A DNA stretch of 36,613 nt. It comes from an uncultured Pelagibacteraceae bacterium. GTDB lineage: Bacteria > Pseudomonadota > Alphaproteobacteria > Pelagibacterales > Pelagibacteraceae. Below the pieces are notes generated by a model that worked only from the letters and a program-made list of their open reading frames with translations, had not been told where the DNA came from and ran no database searches. Each line of letters starts with the position of its first letter. Position 1 is the stretch's first letter. Below are positions 25,968 through 34,399 of this stretch, in pieces. Made by a program: the position numbers and the translations under genes. Where the stretch lies: assembly GCA_902513415.1 (NCBI GenBank), contig CABXMS010000003.1, positions 1 to 36,613 of the forward strand. The letters run 5' to 3'.

Positions 25968-26150
25968 AAAAAACCCTGATTCTCTGCACTTTTTACGGTG
26001 CAAAGAACAGTAGTTTTGGCACGTCGTTGTATGCGCTACCGCCATGCCCTCCGCTCCACATGTTTAGCGCTGCTTTGTAGAGCTTTCTGCCCCCTGGGCT
26101 TGAACCTCTCGGTTTTTCCCCAATCGGCCAGTTAAGGGTTGCCCCTTAAT
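25968..26150 (-). ncRNA. Structured RNA candidate, unidentified; possible tmRNA coding half or ogt leader
   Basis: From 25981 to 26150 G+C is 89 of 170 (52%), far above the surrounding DNA, with no open frame. Minus-strand reading gives a perfect 7-bp hairpin TTAAGGG-GCAA-CCCTTAA (26149-26132) with a GNRA tetraloop, GCCC-AGG-GGGC (26099-26089, with bulge), a GCGCT/AGCGC helix (26070-26066 with 26037-26033), and a final TGCAC/GTGCA hairpin (26002-25985) before a U6 run. The last hairpin has TAA in its loop and follows GCATACAACGAC; a GGGG lies 87 nt upstream of that GCA. This resembles the tag region of tmRNA, but the conserved UUCGAC, a T-arm and a CCA end are missing. Identity unresolved. 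Confidence 0.5.
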
Positions 26151-26435
26151 TCATTTATAACAATATCAGAGTATAACAGTTGTAAGTATCACTTATTTGT
26201 TGAATTTATATGGTTTTCAACAGGCCTGAATAGTGGGGATAATCAATTTTACTGCATTAATAGATATAATAAAATAAATATACTAATTAAAAAAATTCCA
26301 AATATTATCATTAAAACTCTATTTTTAGTTATCTCTGTTAATTTAGACCACAAATACATTATTACCATAATGATTATAGGAACGCTAAGTCCAATTATTA
26401 TATATTTTGGCATATATTTAATTTAACTTATTTGT
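26151..26435. other. AT-rich spacer between RNA candidate and recombinase promoter
   Basis: No supported gene. An open frame from TTG 26139 to 26426 ends in a hydrophobic stretch (IITIMIIGTLSPIIIYFGIYLI-like) but starts inside the GC-rich RNA candidate and has no conserved feature. A small G/C cluster with the palindrome CAGGCCTG lies near 26221-26230. TATACT- and TATAAA-like sequences on the minus strand at about 26150-26175 could be -10 elements for the RNA. Confidence 0.4.
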
Positions 26436-26464
26436 TTGACATTATAAATGTGATATATTATAAC
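26436..26464 (+). promoter_or_regulatory. Strong promoter of the tyrosine recombinase gene
   Basis: TTGACA at 26436-26441 matches the -35 consensus exactly; a 17-nt spacer leads to TATAAC at 26459-26464 (5 of 6 to the -10 consensus). Transcription should begin near 26471, inside the adjacent 25-bp inverted repeat. This is the best sigma-70-type promoter I see in the window. Confidence 0.7.
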
Positions 26465-26489
26465 TTCCGATAATTAATGGTTATCGGAA
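26465..26489. repeat. Perfect 9-7-9 inverted repeat at the recombinase transcription start
   Basis: TTCCGATAA, spacer TTAATGG, then TTATCGGAA: two perfect 9-bp arms around 7 nt. It starts at the base after the -10 element and covers the predicted +1, a classic operator position. The 9-bp arm plus 7-bp spacer also matches the core-site layout of lambda-type tyrosine recombinases (core-type arms around a 7-bp overlap). It contains the upstream ATG (26477) in the spacer. Confidence 0.75.
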
Positions 26490-26494
26490 ATAAT

Positions 26495-27412
26495 ATGAAT
26501 GAATTAATAACAGATATAAAAAGCCTTGAATTAGAAACTTTAAAAAATTTAAAAAACTCCAAGGCAGCTAACACACTAAGAGCTTACCAGGCTGATTTTA
26601 AAGATTTTTCAGCATTCTGTATAAAAAATGGTTTTAGTTCAATGCCAACAGAAGCAAAAATACTTTCTTTGTACCTAACCCACTTGTCTAACACCTCTAA
26701 ATTTAGCACTTTAAAGAGAAGAATAGCATCAATTAGCGTCATTCATAAAATAAAAGGGCATTATCTTGATACTAAACATCCAATTATCATGGAAAATTTA
26801 CACGGCATAAGAAGGGCAAAAGGATCTAATCAAAAAGCTAAAAAACCTATATTAATCAATGATTTAAAAATAATAATTAATGCAATTGATCAATTAGAAA
26901 AGACAGAATTAAAAAAAATAAGAAATAAAACATTAATATTAATAGGATTCTCAGGAGGATTTAGAAGATCAGAACTAGTAAATGTTGAAATTGAAGATGT
27001 AGAATTTGTTGTCGAAGGAGTAAAAATTTTTATAAGAAGGTCAAAAACCGATCAATCAGGAGAAGGAATGGTAAAAGGAATCCCCTATTTTGAAAATCAA
27101 CAATATTGTCCAGTATTAAACTTAAAAAAATGGATAGAATTATCTAATTTAAAATCAGGAAAGATATTTAATATTTCAGATAAATCAGTAGCTTTAATTA
27201 TTAAAAAATATGCATCTTTAGCAGGTCTTGATCCAAATAGATATGGAGGTCACAGTTTAAGATCTGGTTTTGCTACATCTGCTGCTGAAGCTGGAGCTGA
27301 AGAAAGAAATATAATGACTATGACCGGTCATAAAACAACTCAAATGGTTAGAAGATATATACAAGAAGCTAATTTATTTAAAAATAATGCTCTAAACAAA
27401 ATTAAAATATGA
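26495..27412 (+). CDS. Tyrosine recombinase/integrase (XerC/D-like)
   Basis: Cuts and rejoins DNA at specific sites through a covalent tyrosine intermediate. An N-terminal SAM-like core-binding domain (about residues 15-105) precedes the catalytic domain. The catalytic set is complete: Arg in SGGFRRSELVNV, Lys in RRSKTDQSG, His and Arg in GGHSLRSGF, His in TGHKTTQMV and the nucleophile Tyr in RRYIQEAN. At 305 aa it is XerD-sized. I prefer ATG 26495 over ATG 26477 because a GGA (26486-26488) is suitably spaced and 26477 lies in the inverted repeat. Its stop overlaps a FkbM methyltransferase start by 4 nt. It is probably a mobile or island-borne enzyme rather than the chromosomal XerC/XerD, which this window cannot exclude. 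Confidence 0.92.
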   Translation: MNELITDIKSLELETLKNLKNSKAANTLRAYQADFKDFSAFCIKNGFSSMPTEAKILSLYLTHLSNTSKFSTLKRRIASISVIHKIKGHYLDTKHPIIMENLHGIRRAKGSNQKAKKPILINDLKIIINAIDQLEKTELKKIRNKTLILIGFSGGFRRSELVNVEIEDVEFVVEGVKIFIRRSKTDQSGEGMVKGIPYFENQQYCPVLNLKKWIELSNLKSGKIFNISDKSVALIIKKYASLAGLDPNRYGGHSLRSGFATSAAEAGAEERNIMTMTGHKTTQMVRRYIQEANLFKNNALNKIKI

Positions 27413-28152
27413 TTAAAGATATCGAATATATATTTAAAAAAATTTTTTTAAGTGAAAAATATTTATTAAAAAAAAGATTAAAAAGAGCAATAGTTAAAAA
27501 TTATGAAAAAGAATTATCTATAATAGATCATTTTAAAGATAAATCAAAAGATGCTATTGATGTCGGTGTATATAGAGGTGTATATTCATATAAATTATCT
27601 AAAGAATTTAATCAAATACATTCGTTTGAACCTAATCCACTTCTATTTCCATATTTAAATAGATACTTAACTAAAATTATAACAAATATGACATTGTATA
27701 ATTACGCTTTGTCTAACAAAAATGAGTTAACAAATTTAAAAATTCCACATAGAGGTAAATCAATTTTTAAAAATAATTTTGAAGAAATTTATAAACTTGG
27801 ATGTGCAACAATACATGAAACTAATAACTTCGAAAAATTTAATAATTATGAAGTTGAATGTAAAAAATTGGATGATGTAATAAAAGATAAAGAAATATCA
27901 TTTATTAAAATTGACGTTGAAGGACATGAGTTGAGCGTAATAGAAGGAGCAAATAATATTATTAATAAATACAAACCAACTCTATTAGTTGAAATAGAAG
28001 AAAAACATACAAAAAAACCAATTTTAAATACAATAAATAAAATTAAAGAATTTGGTTATAAAGTTTATTTTTTTAAAAATAATCAAATAAATGAAATAAT
28101 AGATCACAAAATTCCTAAAGAAGAAAGAAATTTTATATTTATTAATTCTTAA
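27409..28152 (+). CDS. FkbM-family SAM-dependent methyltransferase
   Basis: The 247-aa protein has motif I as DAIDVGVYRGVYSYKLS (residues about 44-60), an acidic SFEPNP loop after strand 2, and the family-defining C-terminal ISFIKIDVEGHELSVIEGA. FkbM enzymes O-methylate sugars or polyketides and are common in surface-polysaccharide loci. Its ATG sits in an ATGA overlap with the recombinase stop, so it is probably translated from the recombinase mRNA. Its stop overlaps the convergent dehydrogenase stop. The likely substrate is a glycan built by the opposing glycosyltransferase cluster; this is inference. Confidence 0.87.
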   Translation: MIKDIEYIFKKIFLSEKYLLKKRLKRAIVKNYEKELSIIDHFKDKSKDAIDVGVYRGVYSYKLSKEFNQIHSFEPNPLLFPYLNRYLTKIITNMTLYNYALSNKNELTNLKIPHRGKSIFKNNFEEIYKLGCATIHETNNFEKFNNYEVECKKLDDVIKDKEISFIKIDVEGHELSVIEGANNIINKYKPTLLVEIEEKHTKKPILNTINKIKEFGYKVYFFKNNQINEIIDHKIPKEERNFIFINS

Positions 28153-29423
28153 TTTTTATTAGTGTTGTCTCCAATTCTTATAATTCTACATTCTTTAACA
28201 TTGTAAATGTATCTAAAAGGGTCAATAATTATTGAATCTTTTGGAAATTTAAAATCAACAAAAGCTTTATGTTTTGTGCCTATAAAAAAAGTATGCTTTA
28301 TTTGAGGATTATGCCAATTTAATAATTTTGAAACTTCATCATAATTACCATCAATAAAAGGATCCCAAGAAAAAACTTTATTTCCTTTTTCTTTTAAAAT
28401 GTTTTCTAACAATATAGATGGGCTACCTAAAATTAAGTTTGTTTCTGGTTTAAATGTTTTTCCAAGAATATTGATTTGTCTATTTTTAGAATTTTTAATA
28501 ACTAAATCAGCTAGCCATTCAGACTGTTTTTCTCTCTGCATCATTATTCCTTCAAACCAATCATAAGATAAATTTAATTTTTGTGATAAATGACTTAATG
28601 CAATATTATCTCTTGGATGACATCCTCCCCCATCACCCATACCACCGGATAAATATGCATCTGATATCAATCTTCTATTTGCCATCTTCAAAGCATTTGT
28701 TACATCGTCAATGTTTGTATTAGGTAAGTGGTGACATGCTTCCATGATCGTATTTACAAATGAGATTTTAGTTGAAATCATAGTGTTGTAGGACACTTTA
28801 ATTAATTCAGCATTTTCTATAGTAGTTTTATAAAATGGCGAATCGCATATAGTTTTATAAAAATCGTGAGCTTTTTGGGCAGCCTTTTCATCATCAACAC
28901 CAAATAATATAAACTCAGGATATAAAAAGTCTCTTATAGTTGAGCCCATTGCTATAAAAAAAGGATTATAACAAAGTTTTGTATGAGCTCCTAATAAAGG
29001 TTTAATTTCACTTCTTATTGTTCCAGGTAAAACAGTAGAAATAATAATTACAACTTTATCTTCTTTTTTTTTTTCTATAGCTACAGAAAGATCTTTTATT
29101 CCAGCTTTTAAAAATGAATAATCAAAATCAATACGTTTCTTGGGTATTTTTGTGACACCTTCATATAACGGATCATGAGGCGTTTGAATTGGCACAAAAA
29201 TTATATCAGAATTTTTAACTAATTGATCAATATCTACTATTTTTAAGTTAGTTTCAGGTAAATATTTATCAACCCATTCTTCTCGGTATCTAATCTTTTT
29301 ATTTTTAATATCATTAATGGTTTCCTGAGATATATCATAACCAAACACTTTGTGTCCTTTTGACTCAACAGCCAAGCTTACAGGTAATCCTAATTTTCCC
29401 AATCCTAAAAAACCTATATTCAT
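28149..29423 (-). CDS. Nucleotide-sugar dehydrogenase (UDP-glucose/GDP-mannose dehydrogenase family)
   Basis: Four-electron oxidation of a nucleotide sugar to its uronic acid. The Rossmann start is IGFLGLGKLGLPVSLAVESKGHKV, abbreviated here to its GLGKLGLP core, followed by VPIQTPHDP, ISTVLPGTI and the central KVSYNTMISTKISFVN helix. The catalytic cysteine is C268 in GGMGDGGGCHPRDN, which differs from both the UDP-glucose (GGSCFPKD) and the ManNAc (GGHCIPVDP) types, so the substrate is uncertain. The C-terminal KTFKPETNLILGSPS is family-typical. At 424 aa it is full length. It is the distal gene of a five-gene minus-strand unit and overlaps the gene upstream by 4 nt. Confidence 0.85.
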   Translation of the reverse strand: MNIGFLGLGKLGLPVSLAVESKGHKVFGYDISQETINDIKNKKIRYREEWVDKYLPETNLKIVDIDQLVKNSDIIFVPIQTPHDPLYEGVTKIPKKRIDFDYSFLKAGIKDLSVAIEKKKEDKVVIIISTVLPGTIRSEIKPLLGAHTKLCYNPFFIAMGSTIRDFLYPEFILFGVDDEKAAQKAHDFYKTICDSPFYKTTIENAELIKVSYNTMISTKISFVNTIMEACHHLPNTNIDDVTNALKMANRRLISDAYLSGGMGDGGGCHPRDNIALSHLSQKLNLSYDWFEGIMMQREKQSEWLADLVIKNSKNRQINILGKTFKPETNLILGSPSILLENILKEKGNKVFSWDPFIDGNYDEVSKLLNWHNPQIKHTFFIGTKHKAFVDFKFPKDSIIIDPFRYIYNVKECRIIRIGDNTNKN

Positions 29424-30256
29424 ATCAATTTATTAGCATCAATTTTTCTATTTTTTTCAGTATCATTCCAAATTAAATAATCTTTTTCTGGAATGCCGTC
29501 TTTCTTATTCTTTAAAAAAGTATTGTCAACTTCATTTTCGTGTGTATCAGCTGATAGTTGATCTACTACAATTTTATTAGATACTAAAAATTTTTTGCTC
29601 TTAAAGCTTAAATCACAAATCCAAGTATCTAAATACCAAAAATTAAAGAATTCACTACCAATATATCCTAATGATTTGTACCAAGCTTTGTTTAAAATTG
29701 GAAAATCACAATGTAAATAATTATATTTTTTTCCAGAATTTATCCATAAGCAAAAAGGTTTATTTATATCTATCTTAGAGAATTCTGAATCAATACAATG
29801 ATCCCAATTACTAGAAATAAATATCATATCATCATTTGCTGGAAACAAAATATCTCCATTTGAAATAGAAGCTAAATAATTATTTCTTACTGCATGAGTT
29901 TTTAAATTTTTAATTATTAATTTTATATTTAAATCTTTAAATTCATTATCTATAAATTTTTTATAATTAACAATTTCCGTATCATCTTCATCTAATAAAA
30001 GTAAAATTTCAATTCTATTTATATTTGAACATTTTGATTTTAAGCTATTAAGCATTCTTCTAAATTTCTGTGATCTTTCTCTACTAGGTAGAAGTAAAGA
30101 GATTTTATTAGTATTAATTTTATTATTAAAAATTTTAAATTTAAATGTAAGATAATTGTATTTTACAAATGTGTAAGTAAACCAATATAATCTTGTAAAA
30201 CCTTTTTTTAAATCTTTCTTTAAACTCTGATATATTGATCTTTTATTCTTCTTCAT
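29420..30256 (-). CDS. Glycosyltransferase, GT2-like (GT-A fold)
   Basis: The 278-aa protein starts with a basic, aromatic N-terminus, then KISLLLPSRERSQKFRRMLNS, the GT-A beginning (SLLLPSRERS core), followed by ILLLLDEDDTEI and, around residue 135-145, NGDILFPANDDMIF with the DD metal-binding motif. The C-terminal half has many aromatic residues and a Trp-rich strand (FNFWYLDTWICDLSF-like). It adds a sugar from a nucleotide donor to an acceptor, probably a surface glycan. It overlaps both neighbours by 4 nt, so expression is coupled. Family firm, donor and acceptor unknown. Confidence 0.78.
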   Translation of the reverse strand: MKKNKRSIYQSLKKDLKKGFTRLYWFTYTFVKYNYLTFKFKIFNNKINTNKISLLLPSRERSQKFRRMLNSLKSKCSNINRIEILLLLDEDDTEIVNYKKFIDNEFKDLNIKLIIKNLKTHAVRNNYLASISNGDILFPANDDMIFISSNWDHCIDSEFSKIDINKPFCLWINSGKKYNYLHCDFPILNKAWYKSLGYIGSEFFNFWYLDTWICDLSFKSKKFLVSNKIVVDQLSADTHENEVDNTFLKNKKDGIPEKDYLIWNDTEKNRKIDANKLI

Positions 30257-31227
30257 ATCTTTTTTAAAATATTTTTAGTAGCAAATTTCCAATTGTTCGA
30301 ATTTCTTAAAGAAATTAAATTTTGTCTTATTTCATTCCATGCATCAATGTTTGTAAATAATTCTAAAGTGTAATTAGCAAATTCTTTTTTACTATTAGCT
30401 ATGAATCCTGTCTTATTATGATCGACTCTTTCACTAAGCGATCCAATGCCAAAAGTAACTGTAGGAATACAAAGTTCCCTGGCCTCTTCAGCTGCAATAC
30501 AATATAATTCAGCTTTATGACCAGGTATTAAAAAAACTTTAGCTGAAGACATATCTACAATTAATTCTTTTTGACTTCCAAAATTTCTCTGAAAAACATT
30601 ATGTTTTGTATTGTCTACATCGTTAGGTGTTACATAAAGTTTTAAATTATTATTATTTGGATAGATATAATTAATCCATATAGAAATTAATAAATCTAAA
30701 TTTCTATCTTTAAAAGACGTAAATATAGCTTTATTAGCATCAACCTCCCTTAATAATTCAGTTTTTATAAAAATTTCGTCAACAGACCAGTTAATTATAT
30801 CGGAACCAAACATTCTTAAAAAAAATGATCTATTTTGCTTATGGTAATTACTCAACAGAAATATTTTTGGCTTATGCTTAATGAAGGAAATAAGTTGTTT
30901 TTTCCTTATAAATTTTTCAATTGATTGAATGCTGTGAGATATAGCTATTTTTTTCTGTGATTTTATAATGTTAAAATTATTTATATCATTATTAGTTATT
31001 GCTAAATCAAAACATTCTGAATCATAATAATTATCTATATTCAACCACCTAATATTTCTGTAAATAGTTTTAGAATTAGTATGATTTAGTACAGTAATTT
31101 TATGTCCTAATTTATCAAGTTCTAAAACTAAATTAATTAAAGCACGTTCAGCTCCCCTAATTTTATTACTTTCAATATAGGTATGATCGTAAGGCACAGG
31201 ACTGCTGTCTAAAAAACAAATGTTCAT
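30253..31227 (-). CDS. Glycosyltransferase, GT4-like (GT-B fold)
   Basis: The 324-aa protein begins NICFLDSSPVPYDHTYI with GAERALINLVLELDKLGHKIT, abbreviated to GAERALINLV, the glycine/acceptor loop of GT4 enzymes. The C-terminal domain has VFLIPGHKAELYCIAAEEARELCIPTV, identified by its ELYCIAAEEA core: an E-x7-E-like donor motif, and VTFGIGSLSERVDHNKTGFI with the NKTGF end common in GT4. It lacks the long central insert of larger GT4 proteins. It overlaps both flanking glycosyltransferase genes by 4 nt. Confidence 0.77.
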   Translation of the reverse strand: MNICFLDSSPVPYDHTYIESNKIRGAERALINLVLELDKLGHKITVLNHTNSKTIYRNIRWLNIDNYYDSECFDLAITNNDINNFNIIKSQKKIAISHSIQSIEKFIRKKQLISFIKHKPKIFLLSNYHKQNRSFFLRMFGSDIINWSVDEIFIKTELLREVDANKAIFTSFKDRNLDLLISIWINYIYPNNNNLKLYVTPNDVDNTKHNVFQRNFGSQKELIVDMSSAKVFLIPGHKAELYCIAAEEARELCIPTVTFGIGSLSERVDHNKTGFIANSKKEFANYTLELFTNIDAWNEIRQNLISLRNSNNWKFATKNILKKI

Positions 31228-32231
31228 ATAAATTTAGATAACTTTCTAATAGCTTTATCAATATCTTCATTCAAGAATGTAAACTTTATTTGCATATTTG
31301 AATACCATTCAGAAAAACTAATTTTTTGATGGTGATAATCATTAATATTATTTATTTTAAAACTAAACATATTTATTGATTTTTTATTAAAAAGATAAGC
31401 AATTTGAGTTACTAATCCATGAGGGCAAAATATTTTTTCAGCTTTCTGAATAATTAAAAATAAATTTTTTGGGTCAATCTTTCTTAAATAAATTATATTT
31501 AGATTTTTTTTAGGTGTGTAAACATCATTATTTGCAAAATCTATTGTAGAGTATTTATTAATAAAATAAGAGTCATAGATATTATTTTCTATATCAGAAG
31601 AAAAAACAACAAAGTTATTTTTATTTGAAATAAATTTTATAATTTTATCAAATTCATTAGTTGACCAATTAAGTTGATCAAAAAAACTTTTTTTAAATTG
31701 AAAAAAAATAAATTTTGTAGGTAAATTTTCAAATACATTGCTATTAAATTCACCTAAAGGAATATCTTTGTAATCAAATTTTATTTCCGAGCTTATTAAA
31801 GAAAGTTGATTTTGAATAATATTTTTTTTATTTAATTTTGTTCTGTAAGATATTTCGTACTTATATAAATATTTTCGTAAATATAGATTTGGTCTATTTC
31901 TTTTCTTTCCATTAATTGCTATAGCAAAAAATTTAGTATTTCTAAATAATATTGGCATATAAAAATAAAAATTTTTTGGTGAAAGAATATAAACCTCATC
32001 ATATTGATTTATTAATAAATCTAAAAAAATTGTAATTTTATCAAAAAAATTAAGATTGAAATTAATTTTTTTTACATTTAGTTTAGTTAATAAGAATTTG
32101 AAATCATAATTAACATTAGATAAATATATAGAAACATTATTATTAATTTTAACCAGTTCATAGATTAATCTTAGTGAGCTTACTAAATCACCACCTCTAT
32201 CATTCTTAAAAATTAATATTTTTTTTTTCAT
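31224..32231 (-). CDS. Glycosyltransferase, GT9/heptosyltransferase-like
   Basis: The 335-aa protein starts KKKILIFKNDRGGDLVSSLRLIYEL (NDRGGDLVSSL core), like the R-x-GD-V/L start of ADP-heptose:LPS heptosyltransferases. It is GT-B-like: an N-domain with EVYILSPKN, then a C-domain with KFIFFQFKKS, FVVFSSDIEN and AEKIFCPHGLVTQIAYLF, where PHGLV stands for the usual G-x-(S/H)-G-x-x-H donor segment. Similarity is recognisable but weak; it may act on a sugar other than heptose. First in the coupled downstream run, overlapping the GT4 gene by 4 nt and lying 44 nt after the fused glycosyltransferase. Confidence 0.68.
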   Translation of the reverse strand: MKKKILIFKNDRGGDLVSSLRLIYELVKINNNVSIYLSNVNYDFKFLLTKLNVKKINFNLNFFDKITIFLDLLINQYDEVYILSPKNFYFYMPILFRNTKFFAIAINGKKRNRPNLYLRKYLYKYEISYRTKLNKKNIIQNQLSLISSEIKFDYKDIPLGEFNSNVFENLPTKFIFFQFKKSFFDQLNWSTNEFDKIIKFISNKNNFVVFSSDIENNIYDSYFINKYSTIDFANNDVYTPKKNLNIIYLRKIDPKNLFLIIQKAEKIFCPHGLVTQIAYLFNKKSINMFSFKINNINDYHHQKISFSEWYSNMQIKFTFLNEDIDKAIRKLSKFI

Positions 32232-32275
32232 TTAGTAAAAATATATAAAAAATTAAAGTTTTATTACCAATATAA

Positions 32276-34384
32276 TTAAAGTAATGGAAAATCTTTCCCA
32301 AAAGATTTTTGAACAATGTAATTTGATATCCTTTTTTCATTAAATAATTTGAAATATTTGTTCTTTCCTTTTTTTGCAATTTTTTTTCTCAAATTATCTT
32401 TACCTTTATAAAACTTAATTTTAGAAGAAAGATCTTCAATATTGTTATAAAAAATAACTTCGTTAGAATTAAATATTTCATTTAGTTCAGTTTTTTTATC
32501 AATAAATGTTAATAAGCCATTACCTATTAGAGAGGAAATTCTATTACTTGTATAATATCTAGTGGGTTTACCTCTGCTTAAATTTAATCCCATTTTACAA
32601 TTAATTAGCGCTTCGTAAAAATTGTTCCCCCAAATCGGTTCATTATCTGCATATCCGTAAAAATCATATTTAACTCCATTTATTTTATCAATTAATGTTT
32701 TTAAAAATGTTGATCTTTCATCGAATTTGCCTTGCTTTAATTTTCCTCTATTTACACCATGGCTCATTGCATAAAAAATGTCTTTTTCAGGTTTTAAGTT
32801 ATAAACATTAAAACACTCGATGTTTCTATCAACTGGTATAAAAAGAAAATTTAGATTTTTAAAATCCTTATTATTTTTTTGAATTATTTTAGGTTCTGTG
32901 GTCACAAAGCTTTCATCAACAATGTCTAAATATTTATGAAGTTTTCTAATATTTTTAGAAGAATCTTCTAGTCCATCCATCATTGGATCTTCATTCCATT
33001 GAGATATAACAAGGTTTTTATTTAGTTCACGAAACTCGTTCAATGTACTAACATCAATATTATCCGTATGTCCAAAAAATACTAAATTTGGATTATAGTT
33101 TTTAAATGTTTCAATTAAATAACTTTGGAAGTCTTCATAAACTCCTTTAAGTTTAAAACTCCTATTCTGTTTCATATAGTCTCTATCGCTAATTTCTAAA
33201 ACATCATTATTGTTTCTAATAAATCCATTAGTAAATTTTTTACCTAAAGACATGTTGTAAATTCTATGATTAAGTTTTTGCCCAAGATTATATATGTTTA
33301 AAATCCTCAAATTATTTTTATTATAATTAAATTTAAATTTGAAAACTATACTTTCTCTAATTTTATCAATTAAATAAGAGTTGTCTTTGGTTATATGTTT
33401 AACATTTATAATAGATTTTTTTTGAATTTTTTTTCTTAGTGTAGTGTCAACTATTAATTTTTTAAGTTGTATATAAAGTTCCTGTGGTGTTAATTTTTTT
33501 AATAAAATTCTTTCATGTGTAGTTTCAGGCAACCCTCCTCTATTCGATATGATTGTAGCACAACCCCTTGAAGATGCTTCTAAAGCTGTTCTACCAAATG
33601 GCTCTTCCCATCTTGAGGGAACAACTGCTATTTCAGTTTGTGATAAAAATTTTAATACATTTTTGTGATTTAAATATCCTAATTCTTTATGAGATTTGTT
33701 TTGTATTATAGGTTTTTCTCTTTTTTCATCTCCAATAGAATATGATTTCCAGTCAGTAAATTCATTTAAAATTTTATTAATTGCGCTACCATATATATCA
33801 TATCCTTTCGATTTATTTAATTTACCAACAAATACAATTTGTTTATTTTTTTTTGATAATTTATTTGTTTTATGAATGCTTGGATAAACAACTTCAGTTT
33901 TGTTTATGTTTAAATTTTCTATACCTTCAAAAAATCTTTTTTGAACCCAAGAACTAACAAAAATAATTTTATCAACATTTTCATATAATATAATTCTTTC
34001 TTTAATAGATTTAGATCCTTTCATACTAAGAGGATCGTTGTGAAAATACAAAACAAACTTAGAATCAATTCTTTTAGATAAATATGTGAAGACTAAAGGT
34101 CTGTTATGAATTTCAATAATATCAATTTTTTTTAAATTAAGTATTTTTAATATTTCATTGCAATATTGAGTTGTTGTACTAGTAAATTTTGACAATAGAG
34201 AAGGATGAATGTTTATGTAATTTTTAGTTAAATAATTTTTCTTCTTTGAAGTGCTGCCAAAAATGATATTTTTTAATTTAAATTTAGAATACTTGTAAAA
34301 ATCACAAACCCACAATGAAGCAGCGCCAGCACTTTCTCTTGTATAATTTTCTTTATATGGAAGTATTGTTGCAATTTGTAACAT
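32276..34384 (-). CDS. Two-domain glycosyltransferase: GT4 fused to a CgeB-like GT
   Basis: At 702 aa this is twice the size of a single GT-B enzyme. Residues about 1-345 form a GT4 domain: FVGKLNKSKGYDIYG, IAVVPSRWEEPFGRTALEA with the E-x7-E donor motif (E261 to E269), and IISNRGGLPET. Residues about 355-702 form a second GT of the Glyco_trans_1_2/CgeB type: NPNLVFFGHTDNID, VISQWNEDPMMDG, then KMGLNLSRGKPTRYYTSNR and LIGNGLLTFIDKKTELNEIF. Two domains suggest two successive sugar transfers, as in bifunctional polymerising or core-extending enzymes. It is the first gene of the minus-strand cluster; the short AT-rich gap to the GIY-YIG gene may hold its promoter. Confidence 0.85.
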   Translation of the reverse strand: MLQIATILPYKENYTRESAGAASLWVCDFYKYSKFKLKNIIFGSTSKKKNYLTKNYINIHPSLLSKFTSTTTQYCNEILKILNLKKIDIIEIHNRPLVFTYLSKRIDSKFVLYFHNDPLSMKGSKSIKERIILYENVDKIIFVSSWVQKRFFEGIENLNINKTEVVYPSIHKTNKLSKKNKQIVFVGKLNKSKGYDIYGSAINKILNEFTDWKSYSIGDEKREKPIIQNKSHKELGYLNHKNVLKFLSQTEIAVVPSRWEEPFGRTALEASSRGCATIISNRGGLPETTHERILLKKLTPQELYIQLKKLIVDTTLRKKIQKKSIINVKHITKDNSYLIDKIRESIVFKFKFNYNKNNLRILNIYNLGQKLNHRIYNMSLGKKFTNGFIRNNNDVLEISDRDYMKQNRSFKLKGVYEDFQSYLIETFKNYNPNLVFFGHTDNIDVSTLNEFRELNKNLVISQWNEDPMMDGLEDSSKNIRKLHKYLDIVDESFVTTEPKIIQKNNKDFKNLNFLFIPVDRNIECFNVYNLKPEKDIFYAMSHGVNRGKLKQGKFDERSTFLKTLIDKINGVKYDFYGYADNEPIWGNNFYEALINCKMGLNLSRGKPTRYYTSNRISSLIGNGLLTFIDKKTELNEIFNSNEVIFYNNIEDLSSKIKFYKGKDNLRKKIAKKGKNKYFKLFNEKRISNYIVQKSFGKDFPLL

Positions 34385-34399
34385 TTAAGTGTCGTTATA

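Noticed and set aside
25981..26150. tRNA, RNase P RNA, SRP RNA or 5S rRNA in the GC-rich segment
   Set aside because: No T-arm with a 5-bp stem, no RNase P core (GAGGAAAGTCCGGGC type), no SRP GGAAGGA loop and no 5S helices were found on either strand.
26139..26426. 95-codon open frame with a hydrophobic C-terminus
   Set aside because: Its only start is TTG inside the GC-rich RNA candidate and its sequence shows no family feature; long chance frames are easy in AT-rich DNA.
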